A DNA stretch of 33,739 bases from a virus. Numbering within the stretch: the stretch's first letter is position 1; each line of letters opens with the position of its first letter. A program made the translations under genes and the position numbers. Where the stretch lies: positions 1 to 33,739 of IMG/VR virus record IMGVR_UViG_3300046009_005905. One strand, given 5' to 3'. Positions 16,022-22,932 of this stretch are shown one piece after another. Below the pieces are notes generated by a model, which was given only the letters and a program-made list of their open reading frames with translations, did not search any database and had not been told where the DNA came from.

Positions 16022-16142
16022 AACTTTATTTTGTATAGCTTTTAAAACTAGAGATAAGATTGTTTTAAAGCATAATAAAAAGGAATTATTTGGATATGCA
16101 ATTACAAATTATAAAAAAGAATACGTAAATAATGAGTTATAA
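15969..16142 (+). CDS. Small 57-aa basic ORF overlapping methyltransferase start
   Basis: 57 residues (MKTKNKHRKIYLARKNFKTLFC...YVNNEL), highly basic, starting inside the previous gene and ending 11 bases into the methyltransferase. It fills what would otherwise be a 110-base gap, and both overlaps suit the operon. Real translation is plausible but unproven. Confidence 0.45.
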   Translation: MKTKNKHRKIYLARKNFKTLFCIAFKTRDKIVLKHNKKELFGYAITNYKKEYVNNEL

Positions 16143-17187
16143 TTGGACTTTAAAAGATGCAGTGTTTACCAAAGATAAAGGAAAAGTGTTTAGCTGTTTT
16201 GCTTGTGGTGGCGGTTCAACAATGGGGTATAAATTAGCAGGATTTGATGTAATAGGTCATAATGATATTGACGTTAAAATGGTAGAGGTTTATAAAGAAA
16301 ACCATAAACCAAAGTATAGTTATTTAGAAAGTATTACAACATTTGCAAAACGTAAAGACTTACCAAAAGAGTTATATGAATTAGATATTTTAGACGGTTC
16401 ACCGCCTTGTTCGAGTTTTTCAATGGCTGGTAATAGAGAAAAAGACTGGGGAAAAGAAAAGAAATTTAGAGAAGGTCAAGAGTTACAAGTTTTAGATACT
16501 TTATTCTTTGATTTTATAGATTTAGCAAAAGAATTACAACCAAAAGTAGTAGTTGCTGAGAATGTAAAAGGGCTGTTATTAGGTAATGCAATTGATTATG
16601 TGCGTAAAATATACAAGGCATTCGATGAGGCTGGATATTATTGTCAACATTTTTTATTAGATGCTTCAAAAATGGGAGTTCCACAACGTAGAGAAAGAGT
16701 CTTTTTTGTATGTTTACGTAAAGATTTAGCACCTAAATTTCTTGAAAGTGTAGATATGTTTACTGAACTACCTAAAATTAAAATGGAATTTAATGAAAAA
16801 GAAATACCTTTTAAAGATTTTGATAGTGGTAAACCAGGCAGAAAAATAACAAAATGTATATTAGAATGGTATGACAAAACAGATATAGGTGAATCAGTAG
16901 GTAATTGCATAAGAAGACACGGATTTAAAGAAAAATTATTTTCATATTCAAAATTAGATCCTAATAAACCTTTAAAAACAATTCTTTCAGCTTATGATAG
17001 TGGGGAATTTAGACACGACACACCACATTATTTACACGAAGAAGATATAATTAAGGGTGGAAGTTATCCAACAGATTATAATTTTTTAGATGTTAAACCT
17101 AAATATCTTGTAGGAATGAGTGTCCCACCTTTAATGACAAAAAGAATAGCAGTAGAAATATATAATCAATGGTTAAGTGAGTTATAA
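16132..17187 (+). CDS. DNA (cytosine-5) methyltransferase, orphan
   Basis: 351 residues with the C5-methyltransferase motif order. Motif I is FACGGGSTMG (23-32), which binds AdoMet; motif IV is GSPPCSSFS with Cys93 as the catalytic nucleophile; motif VI is AENVKG (142-147); motif VIII is QRRERV (185-190); motif X is LVGMSVPPLMTKRIA near the end. The enzyme would methylate cytosine in a sequence set by the region between VIII and X, which cannot be read from sequence. No restriction enzyme is adjacent, so protection of phage DNA against host restriction is the likely role. It is the last gene of the P2 operon. Confidence 0.95.
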   Translation: MSYNWTLKDAVFTKDKGKVFSCFACGGGSTMGYKLAGFDVIGHNDIDVKMVEVYKENHKPKYSYLESITTFAKRKDLPKELYELDILDGSPPCSSFSMAGNREKDWGKEKKFREGQELQVLDTLFFDFIDLAKELQPKVVVAENVKGLLLGNAIDYVRKIYKAFDEAGYYCQHFLLDASKMGVPQRRERVFFVCLRKDLAPKFLESVDMFTELPKIKMEFNEKEIPFKDFDSGKPGRKITKCILEWYDKTDIGESVGNCIRRHGFKEKLFSYSKLDPNKPLKTILSAYDSGEFRHDTPHYLHEEDIIKGGSYPTDYNFLDVKPKYLVGMSVPPLMTKRIAVEIYNQWLSEL

Positions 17188-17206
17188 TTTATAAACTCAT
17201 TTTACT

Positions 17207-17236
17207 AGCCAGTCATTAATTTGATTGGCTTTTTTT
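17207..17236 (+). terminator. Intrinsic terminator of early operon 2
   Basis: Stem agccagtc (17207-17214) pairs with gattggct (17223-17230) with one G-T wobble, an 8-base loop, and seven Ts counting from 17230. It closes the P2 operon after the methyltransferase. Confidence 0.88.
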
Positions 17237-17249
17237 GTACCTTTATTCT

Positions 17250-17444
17250 ATGAAATACCTTATAATTTTCCTACTATTTTCTTGTCAATCTTATAGCGTA
17301 CACGAGCAAAATCTAATCCAACAACAAAAAAGAATGGAGCAACTTGATGAACAAAGTAGAAAAAAACAACAGAAAATTAGAGATAGCAGAAAAAAAAATT
17401 GTGTAAAGATTAGAAAGTTACACAAAAATAGAAAATATATTTAG
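17250..17444 (+). CDS. Small lipoprotein (64 aa), possible outer-membrane spanin
   Basis: 64 residues from the ATG at 17250 (a TTG at 17235 lies in the terminator and is rejected). The N-terminus MKYLIIFLLFSC is a lipoprotein signal: a short hydrophobic core with lipobox LFSC and lipidation at Cys12. The mature part is a Gln/Lys/Arg-rich helix (QQQKRMEQLDEQSRKKQQKIRDS) with a very basic end. The design fits an o-spanin or an envelope-located exclusion protein. It lies alone between the operon 2 terminator and the control region. A box TACCTTTA (17238-17245) sits 4 bases before the ATG, so the transcript might be leaderless. Confidence 0.6.
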   Translation: MKYLIIFLLFSCQSYSVHEQNLIQQQKRMEQLDEQSRKKQQKIRDSRKKNCVKIRKLHKNRKYI

Positions 17445-17539
17445 CCACATAACCGCATTCTCTTTATATACCGATTTTTGAGATAAAATAAAATAGGGGG
17501 GGGGTACCTAAAAAACCGATTTTGTGCTGGTTATGTGGC
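17444..17539. repeat. Inverted repeat flanking a G9 run
   Basis: gccacataacc (17444-17454) and ggttatgtggc (17529-17539) are perfect 11-base inverted repeats 74 bases apart. Between them lie nine Gs (17496-17504) running into ggtacc, and two direct repeats, accgatttttg (17470-17480) and accgattttg (17515-17524). The G run is exceptional in this AT-rich genome. Protein-binding sites, an origin element or a large stem are all possible. Confidence 0.6.
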
Positions 17540-17665
17540 AGTGATTTGATTTTCAAATAGTTATAGTGGTAAATATGTGGTTTAATATATGGTATTAATT
17601 TAATTATTTGGTTTTCAATTATTTAACTTGATTTTTAGATATATTTTAGATTTATTTTAAAAATT
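17540..17665. other. AT-rich non-coding stretch, possible origin region
   Basis: No ORF, very AT-rich, with one small hairpin, atttga (17544-17549) with tcaaat (17553-17558). It lies just upstream of the promoter and replication genes. Location and low melting stability would suit an origin of replication, but no iterons or DnaA-box cluster were seen. Confidence 0.35.
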
Positions 17666-17698
17666 TTGTAATTTATATTAATATTATTAGTATTTTTG
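17666..17698 (+). promoter_or_regulatory. Promoter P3 before structured RNA and replication operon
   Basis: TTG (17666-17668), 22-base spacer, TATTTTTG (17691-17698), matching TAnnTTTG. The predicted start, about 6 bases downstream, falls at the first base of the hairpin at 17705. No other promoter match was found before the primase gene. Confidence 0.72.
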
Positions 17699-17703
17699 TA
17701 ATA

Positions 17704-17795
17704 CAGTTCTCATCCTACATTATAAGAACTTAAGGATTTTAAACCCTTACAATGAACCAGAGGTAGGATGCTGGGGATTTGTGAGGGTTTTTTTA
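17704..17795 (+). ncRNA. Kissing-loop structured RNA ending in a terminator hairpin
   Basis: Hairpin 1: agttct (17705-17710) pairs with agaact (17725-17730), leaving a 14-base loop. Hairpin 2: aaacccttacaa (17741-17752) pairs with ttgtgagggttt (17779-17790) with one wobble, then an inner stem ccag (17757-17760) with ctgg (17771-17774) and a 10-base loop. Eight bases in loop 1, catcctac (17711-17718), are the exact complement of gtaggatg (17763-17770) in loop 2, so the loops can kiss or form a pseudoknot. Hairpin 2 ends in seven Ts (17788-17794), an intrinsic terminator. A promoter lies directly upstream. It could be a free small RNA of about 90 bases or a leader that controls read-through into the replication genes. 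No known RNA family is recognised. Confidence 0.75.
17788..17794 (+). terminator. T-tract of the RNA's terminal hairpin
   Basis: Seven Ts directly after the 12-bp stem 17741-17752/17779-17790. The stem plus T-run forms an intrinsic terminator 17 bases before the start of the 17812 gene, so the downstream genes would be expressed only by read-through or from an unseen promoter. Confidence 0.75.
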
Positions 17796-17811
17796 TTTAA
17801 AATATGTTAAA

Positions 17812-18042
17812 ATGAATGAAGAAATTTTCAAAGAAAGAAAAAGTAAACTTGAAAGAATTGTTATAGATATTTCAGATTTACGAGTTAATCCATCAACCTA
17901 TGATTTTGATTTTTATTTTATAGGTGGAACATTTAATTTTTATATAAATGATATACCAATTAGAAAAGAAATAATTAAAATAACTAAAAATGAATGGTTA
18001 AATCTTGAATATATTTTTATTAAAACAGTTGAACAATGCTAG
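17812..18042 (+). CDS. Hypothetical 76-aa protein, first gene of replication operon
   Basis: 76 residues, acidic and beta-rich in the middle (YDFDFYFIGGTFNFYIND). Not recognised. It overlaps the primase-helicase start by 7 bases, so it may act in or regulate replication. Confidence 0.62.
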   Translation: MNEEIFKERKSKLERIVIDISDLRVNPSTYDFDFYFIGGTFNFYINDIPIRKEIIKITKNEWLNLEYIFIKTVEQC

Positions 18043-20396
18043 AACCTTTTAACACAAAAATATCAGTATTTAAGAACTTATTTAGTTCAAAGGATACTCC
18101 GTTTTCATTAACTATTACAGAAGTTTATGAACGTATCAAACTTGGTAATCCTATTTTAATTGATAAGATTAATACTATTAGAACTACACAGGATAAAGAA
18201 TTAAGAGATAAAACAAAAAATAGTTTATTAGCTATAATGTTTAATGGAATATTTATTGAAAGAACTGATAATTCGCTTGAAGAACATTCTGGATGTTGTA
18301 TTTTAGATTTTGATAAATATCCAACATTAGAAATAATGAATCAGGAACGTGAAAGATTAATAAAAGATAAGCACGTTTTAATGGTATTTACATCTCCAAG
18401 TGGTAATGGTTTAAAAGCTTTAATTCGTATTCCAAAAAGTAATAAATTAGAACACAAAAGAAGATTTAACGCATTTAGAAAGTATTTTGAAAGTGATTAT
18501 TTTGACGAGAAAAACTGCAACGTTTCTCGAGTTTGCTTTGAAAGTTATGATCCTGATATTTATTTAAATCAATTTTGCGAAGAGTTTACAGAAATTGAAG
18601 AAGAAAAAGGATTTACCTATTCTGAAAAAGTACCTTCGATTATTTTAAGAGATGAAAGAAAAATAATTGAAAGAATAATGAAATTTGATTTTAAAGGTGG
18701 TTTTGAAGAAGGTAACCGAAACAACTACATTTTAAAATTGGCTATGTCATTTTCTGAATATGGAATAAGTCAGGATACTGCTGAAGGATATATTTTTAAC
18801 AATGTTGTAATTGGTGATTTTTCAGAAATAGAAACAATAAATACTATTCGTTCAGCATATAGAAAAACAAATTTTGATAGTAAATATTTTGAGGATTTTT
18901 CTACAATTAAAACAATACAAAATAAAATAAAAAGTGGAATAAATTTAGAAGATATTCAAAAACAACTTAATGTTGAAAAAGAAATAATTAACGAAATAAA
19001 ATTTCAATTAGTTGAGTCTGAAGATATATTTTGGAATATTCAAGTAAATAAAAGTGGAGTTGAAACAATAACTATTGAACCTTTTAAATATGCTTCTTTT
19101 TTGGTGAAAAATGGATTTAATAAATACTATCCTGAAACTTCAGAAAATCCAACTTTTGTAAGAGTAAAAGAAAATAAAGTAAACCTTTCATCAGTTGCTC
19201 AAATAAAAGATTTTGTATTAAATTATTTACTTGAAAGAAGTTTAATAAATGTATGGAATTACTGCTCTAAAAGTCCATACCTATTTACTGAAAGTCATTT
19301 AAATATGATTGATAGTATTTACTTAAAAATGTTGTCAGATGAAAAAGATACTGCTTATATTCCATTTAAAAATGGAGTTGTTAAAGTAACTGCTGATAAT
19401 ACTGAATTACTTAATTATATTGATGTCGATGGATATATTTGGGAAAATCAAATAATAAATAGAGAATTTAAAAAAGTAAGTGATTACACAAATGATTTTC
19501 AAGATTTTATACGTAAAGTAAGTGCAAACGATGATGAAAGAACAAAATCATTAGAACTTACACTAGGATATTTAATTCATACCTACAAAGATAAAACAGA
19601 CCAAAAAGCAATTATATTTAATGACCAAGAAATTGACGACAATCCAAATGGGGGAAGTGGAAAAAGTTTAGTTTTAACTTCTCTTTCACATTTTAGAAAA
19701 TTAATTAAAATTGATGGAAAAGCATTTGACCCGAAAAAATCTGATTTTGTTTATCAACGTGTTAATTTAGACACTCAAATTCTTTCATTTGATGACGTTA
19801 AAAAGAACTTTAATTTTGAACAATTATTTTCTTTAATTACTGAGGGGATAACAGTTAACCGAAAAAATAAGGATGAAATATTTATTCCCTTTGAACGCTC
19901 ACCAAAAATTATTATTACAACTAACTATGTAATTAATGGAATTGGAAGCTCACACGAAAGAAGAAGGCACGAAATAGAGTTTTTTCAGTATTTTAATAAT
20001 AAAAGAAGCCCACTTTCTGAATATGGTAGATTGCTTTTTGATAGTTGGAATGTAAACGATTGGAATAAATTTGACAACTATTTTATTAATAATTTACAAA
20101 TGTTTTTAAAATATGGTTTATCTAAAACAATTTCTATTAATGGAAATGCTAAAAGATTTATTCAGGGTACAACGAAAGATTTTTATGATTGGACTGAAGA
20201 GGGTAATTTACAAGTCAATAAAAGAATCTATACTGTTGAAATTGTATCTTTATTTCTTCAAGAATATAAAAATTATAAAGAATTAAGTCCAAGAGATTTT
20301 ATGAAATGGGTGCGTGAATATTGTAACTACAAAGGTTATGATTTTGAAAAGAACAGAGACCAACAAGGTAGATATTTTGAAATAAAAACTAATTAA
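18036..20396 (+). CDS. Primase-helicase (VirE_N/BT4734-type primase + SF3-like helicase)
   Basis: 786 residues. The N-terminal region matches the VirE_N/BT4734-type archaeo-eukaryotic primase: catalytic acidic pair in ILDFDKYP (Asp91, Asp93), SPSGNGLKALIRIP (120-133), and NVSRVCFESYDPDIY (162-176). A helical PriCT-like segment follows (about 228-265). The C-terminal half is a helicase-type ATPase with Walker A NPNGGSGKS (536-544), Walker B-like ILSFDDV and a sensor-like IIITTNY, as in SF3 replicative helicases. The protein probably synthesises primers and unwinds DNA at the phage origin. It is followed after 7 bases by a second helicase gene. Confidence 0.9.
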   Translation: MLEPFNTKISVFKNLFSSKDTPFSLTITEVYERIKLGNPILIDKINTIRTTQDKELRDKTKNSLLAIMFNGIFIERTDNSLEEHSGCCILDFDKYPTLEIMNQERERLIKDKHVLMVFTSPSGNGLKALIRIPKSNKLEHKRRFNAFRKYFESDYFDEKNCNVSRVCFESYDPDIYLNQFCEEFTEIEEEKGFTYSEKVPSIILRDERKIIERIMKFDFKGGFEEGNRNNYILKLAMSFSEYGISQDTAEGYIFNNVVIGDFSEIETINTIRSAYRKTNFDSKYFEDFSTIKTIQNKIKSGINLEDIQKQLNVEKEIINEIKFQLVESEDIFWNIQVNKSGVETITIEPFKYASFLVKNGFNKYYPETSENPTFVRVKENKVNLSSVAQIKDFVLNYLLERSLINVWNYCSKSPYLFTESHLNMIDSIYLKMLSDEKDTAYIPFKNGVVKVTADNTELLNYIDVDGYIWENQIINREFKKVSDYTNDFQDFIRKVSANDDERTKSLELTLGYLIHTYKDKTDQKAIIFNDQEIDDNPNGGSGKSLVLTSLSHFRKLIKIDGKAFDPKKSDFVYQRVNLDTQILSFDDVKKNFNFEQLFSLITEGITVNRKNKDEIFIPFERSPKIIITTNYVINGIGSSHERRRHEIEFFQYFNNKRSPLSEYGRLLFDSWNVNDWNKFDNYFINNLQMFLKYGLSKTISINGNAKRFIQGTTKDFYDWTEEGNLQVNKRIYTVEIVSLFLQEYKNYKELSPRDFMKWVREYCNYKGYDFEKNRDQQGRYFEIKTN

Positions 20397-20403
20397 AAAA
20401 GAA

Positions 20404-21996
20404 ATGTTAAACGAAGAACAACAAGAATTGCAAAATCAATTAATAGATTTTATAGAACAAGAAGAAAATGGTTTTTTTGGTGTAGTCGGTGCTGGTGGGA
20501 CTGGAAAAACTTATACTATTTGTCAAACAATAGATGTTTCAAAAGCTATTTTTTTAGGTGCAACAAATAAAGTGGTTGGTAATTTAAAAAATCAATTAAA
20601 AGATTTAGGACATTTAAATTTTAAAGCTAAAACAATCGATAGTTTTTTAAATTTTAAAATGATAAAAGACCATAACAACAAAACAATAACTAAAAGAAAA
20701 CTTCCTAAAAATGGAGATATTCCAAATATTATTGTAATTGATGAAATATCTTTAATTAATAATGAATGTTTTGATTTATTAATGAAATTAAAAGACAAAA
20801 GAAAGTTTATTTTAATAGGTGATAATAGACAAATTCCACCTATTGAGGATGATTTTGAGCGAGATAGTCAAGATTTTAAAGTAAGTAAAATATTTAATAA
20901 ATTAGATTACAGTTTTGAATTAACTATTCAGCAAAGACAAAAAGAAGGTACAGATTTAAAAGATTTAATTAAAAAGTTTAGAGATAATATGCATCTTAAA
21001 ATTAATTTTGAAAAAATGGCTGAAAAATTTAAAAATGATTCTGATATACTTTTTTACAATAATAATTCAAAAGAACTTAAGCAAATAATAAAAGGTCAAA
21101 ATCCAATAGCTGTATGTTTTAAAAATTTAACTTGTCTTTCATTTAATTGGTTAATAGGTTCTACAAAATCAAATAATTTAGGGTATAAAGTAAATGAATT
21201 AAATATTGGTGATGTTGTTTTTTTTGATGGTTTCTACTCAAGAGATGATGAAAAATTTTACACTTCAGAAATAGTTGAAATAATAGATATTGAACATTTT
21301 GTAGAAGAAGAAAAAGAAATATATCCTGGTGAAATTGCAAAATTTAATTATAAAAAAATATTAGTTAAAAAAGAAAGTGGAGTTAGTGTTATTATTTATG
21401 TTGGTAATGGTTACCAAAATACTTTATATCCTATTAAATACAGAATTGATAAAGTAGTTGGTAAAATAAAAAAAGAAATTGAAAAATTAAATGAAGGCAA
21501 TAAATATAAATTTGTGCTTCAAAAAAAAATAGCTGAATTAAATACAAAATATAATGATTTAAAGCTAGGTTTTGCTACACTTAAAAAACCTTTTGCTATT
21601 ACTTCACATAAAAGTCAAGGAAGTACATTTAAAGACGTTATAATTCCAATTTATGACTATGCTAATAAAAATCCTCAAGATGTTAATCAGTTAATGTATG
21701 TGGCTATGTCAAGAGCAAAAAATAGAATAATATTTGTAAATAAAAAATCTAATTTTAAAGATAATTCTAATAGATATTCTTTTTCAGAAATGGAGCGTTC
21801 AGCGATTGCATCAAGTCAATCTTATAATTGTAATATTTGTGAAATTGAACTAAATGATAATCGAGAATTTGATATAGACCATATTATTCCAATTGCAAAT
21901 GGTGGAAAAAATACATTAGATAATCTTCAAGCTATTTGCAAAAAATGTCATTCTGAAAAAACTAAAGCAGAAAAGTATGGAATTGAATTAAAATAA
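20404..21996 (+). CDS. SF1 (RecD/Dda-like) helicase with C-terminal HNH nuclease domain
   Basis: 530 residues. Helicase motifs: Walker A GAGGTGKT (29-36), Walker B VIDE (111-114), motif III GDNRQIPP (139-146), and near residue 400 ITSHKSQGSTF (motif V-like), then YVAMSRAKNRIIFV (motif VI with the conserved Arg). This fits the RecD/Dda branch of superfamily 1, DNA helicases that move 5'-3'. Residues 476-516 add a complete HNH motif: CNIC (476-479), DIDH (490-493), NGGKNTLDNL (499-508) and CKKCH (512-516), so the zinc Cys pairs and the catalytic His493 are all present. The two domains lie in one uninterrupted frame. The HNH part might nick or cut DNA during replication or recombination, or target host DNA. 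Confidence 0.9.
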   Translation: MLNEEQQELQNQLIDFIEQEENGFFGVVGAGGTGKTYTICQTIDVSKAIFLGATNKVVGNLKNQLKDLGHLNFKAKTIDSFLNFKMIKDHNNKTITKRKLPKNGDIPNIIVIDEISLINNECFDLLMKLKDKRKFILIGDNRQIPPIEDDFERDSQDFKVSKIFNKLDYSFELTIQQRQKEGTDLKDLIKKFRDNMHLKINFEKMAEKFKNDSDILFYNNNSKELKQIIKGQNPIAVCFKNLTCLSFNWLIGSTKSNNLGYKVNELNIGDVVFFDGFYSRDDEKFYTSEIVEIIDIEHFVEEEKEIYPGEIAKFNYKKILVKKESGVSVIIYVGNGYQNTLYPIKYRIDKVVGKIKKEIEKLNEGNKYKFVLQKKIAELNTKYNDLKLGFATLKKPFAITSHKSQGSTFKDVIIPIYDYANKNPQDVNQLMYVAMSRAKNRIIFVNKKSNFKDNSNRYSFSEMERSAIASSQSYNCNICEIELNDNREFDIDHIIPIANGGKNTLDNLQAICKKCHSEKTKAEKYGIELK

Positions 21997-22025
21997 TTAT
22001 ATTAGCGCAAAAAAACTAAATAGAT

Positions 22026-22424
22026 ATGTTAGCAGAAAGTAAACAAACATCTTTAGTTATTCATGTAACAGATATAAACGACAGCACGTTTAAAGGTACT
22101 GTGCTAGTAGCAGATGAGAAAAACAATGTAGGCGACAACGTTACTTATATCAAATCGTATTTTAATTTTACAGACCCAATTGTTAGTTCTGTTATCAATA
22201 AATTCAAAAAACGTTCTGAGTTAGGTATAAAAAAATACGGAACTACTTTAGAAGATAATAATACAGATAATTTTTTGGAACATCTTTCAGAGGAGTTAAT
22301 GGATAGTTTACTATACATTCAAAAGATTAAAGATTTACGCAAAACAATTGAAGATTTACAGATACAGTTGAGCGTTAATCGTGGTTACTTAAATGAATAC
22401 ATTAATAAATACGGAAGTTTATGA
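22026..22424 (+). CDS. MazG-like nucleotide pyrophosphohydrolase candidate
   Basis: 132 residues. The segment RSELGIKKYGTTLEDNNTDNF followed by EHLSEELMDSLLYIQKI (about 63-100) has the E-x-x-x-E-E-x-x-D helix of all-alpha NTP pyrophosphohydrolases of the MazG/dUTPase-2 type. The first ~50 residues are a beta-type extension of unknown role. Such enzymes in phages cleanse or tune nucleotide pools, possibly including ppGpp. Confidence in the fold is moderate because only one metal-binding helix is clear. Confidence 0.6.
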   Translation: MLAESKQTSLVIHVTDINDSTFKGTVLVADEKNNVGDNVTYIKSYFNFTDPIVSSVINKFKKRSELGIKKYGTTLEDNNTDNFLEHLSEELMDSLLYIQKIKDLRKTIEDLQIQLSVNRGYLNEYINKYGSL

Positions 22425-22603
22425 TAATTCAACCAATTTTAGATTTACCCAATAGATATAGAATAATAACTAAATATGGTAAAATTGAGAACCTTCATAA
22501 AACTACAAATGAATGGTACAAATCTGAAGGTAGTAGCGTATTTATGCACGAGTTTGTTATTTATATAGTTCGTGAATATTCACAATTTAAAACGTACAAA
22601 TGA
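22421..22603 (+). CDS. Hypothetical 60-aa protein
   Basis: 60 residues, overlapping the previous stop by ATGA and the next small ORF by ATGA. Aromatic-rich, beta/alpha, not recognised. The chain of overlapping starts supports translation. Confidence 0.55.
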   Translation: MIIQPILDLPNRYRIITKYGKIENLHKTTNEWYKSEGSSVFMHEFVIYIVREYSQFKTYK

Positions 22604-22698
22604 CAGTTGAAGTTTTTGAATGGATAGAAATGGTAGTGTATCATAACTACAGATGTGAAAAATTTAATTATATTTACGAATTAATATGCAACAATTAA
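22600..22698 (+). CDS. Small 32-aa overlapping ORF
   Basis: 32 residues (MTVEVFEWIEMVVYHNY...), starting at ATGA with the preceding stop and ending 13 bases into the next gene. It fills an 82-base gap in an otherwise continuous chain of genes. A single hydrophobic-aromatic helix; function unknown. Confidence 0.42.
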   Translation: MTVEVFEWIEMVVYHNYRCEKFNYIYELICNN

Positions 22699-22898
22699 AG
22701 AAACTAGAGCAATATTGTAAGGTTAGGGATATTAAAGCTACTTTTGTAGATGGTATCTTAATCGAACCTTTACCGATAGTTAAGTCTAATTATAGAGTAA
22801 GAAAAGAACCTTATTTTATTGATTTGGCGGTTGCTAGATATGGTTGTTCTACTGTTGTTGAGGCAATGTTTAATAAACAAATGACATTAATACTTTAA
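22686..22898 (+). CDS. Hypothetical 70-aa protein upstream of terminase
   Basis: 70 residues, basic N-terminal helix then IEPLPIVKSNYRVRKEPYF and a short helical end. Not recognised. It is the last gene before the terminase pair. Confidence 0.6.
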   Translation: MQQLKKLEQYCKVRDIKATFVDGILIEPLPIVKSNYRVRKEPYFIDLAVARYGCSTVVEAMFNKQMTLIL

Positions 22899-22901
22899 TT
22901 T

Positions 22902-22923
22902 TCAGTTAACTAATTTAAACTGA
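22902..22923. promoter_or_regulatory. Inverted repeat upstream of terminase small subunit
   Basis: tcagtt (22902-22907) and aactga (22918-22923) form a 6-base inverted repeat with a 10-base centre, 9 bases before the ATG at 22933. There is no T-tract, so it is not a terminator. It could be a regulator site or part of a packaging start, but 6 bases is weak. Confidence 0.3.
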
Positions 22924-22932
22924 TTCTAAATA

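Noticed and set aside
17235-17249. TTG start for the lipoprotein
   Set aside because: It would lie in the T-run of the terminator and would add residues ahead of the lipoprotein signal. ATG 17250 starts the signal correctly.
11740-17811. tRNA genes in the early or control regions
   Set aside because: No cloverleaf with a TTCRANY-type T-loop was seen in the non-coding stretches on either strand.
21998-22005. TATATTAG box before the MazG-like gene
   Set aside because: The nearest TTG is only 12 bases upstream, too close for the Bacteroidetes spacing.
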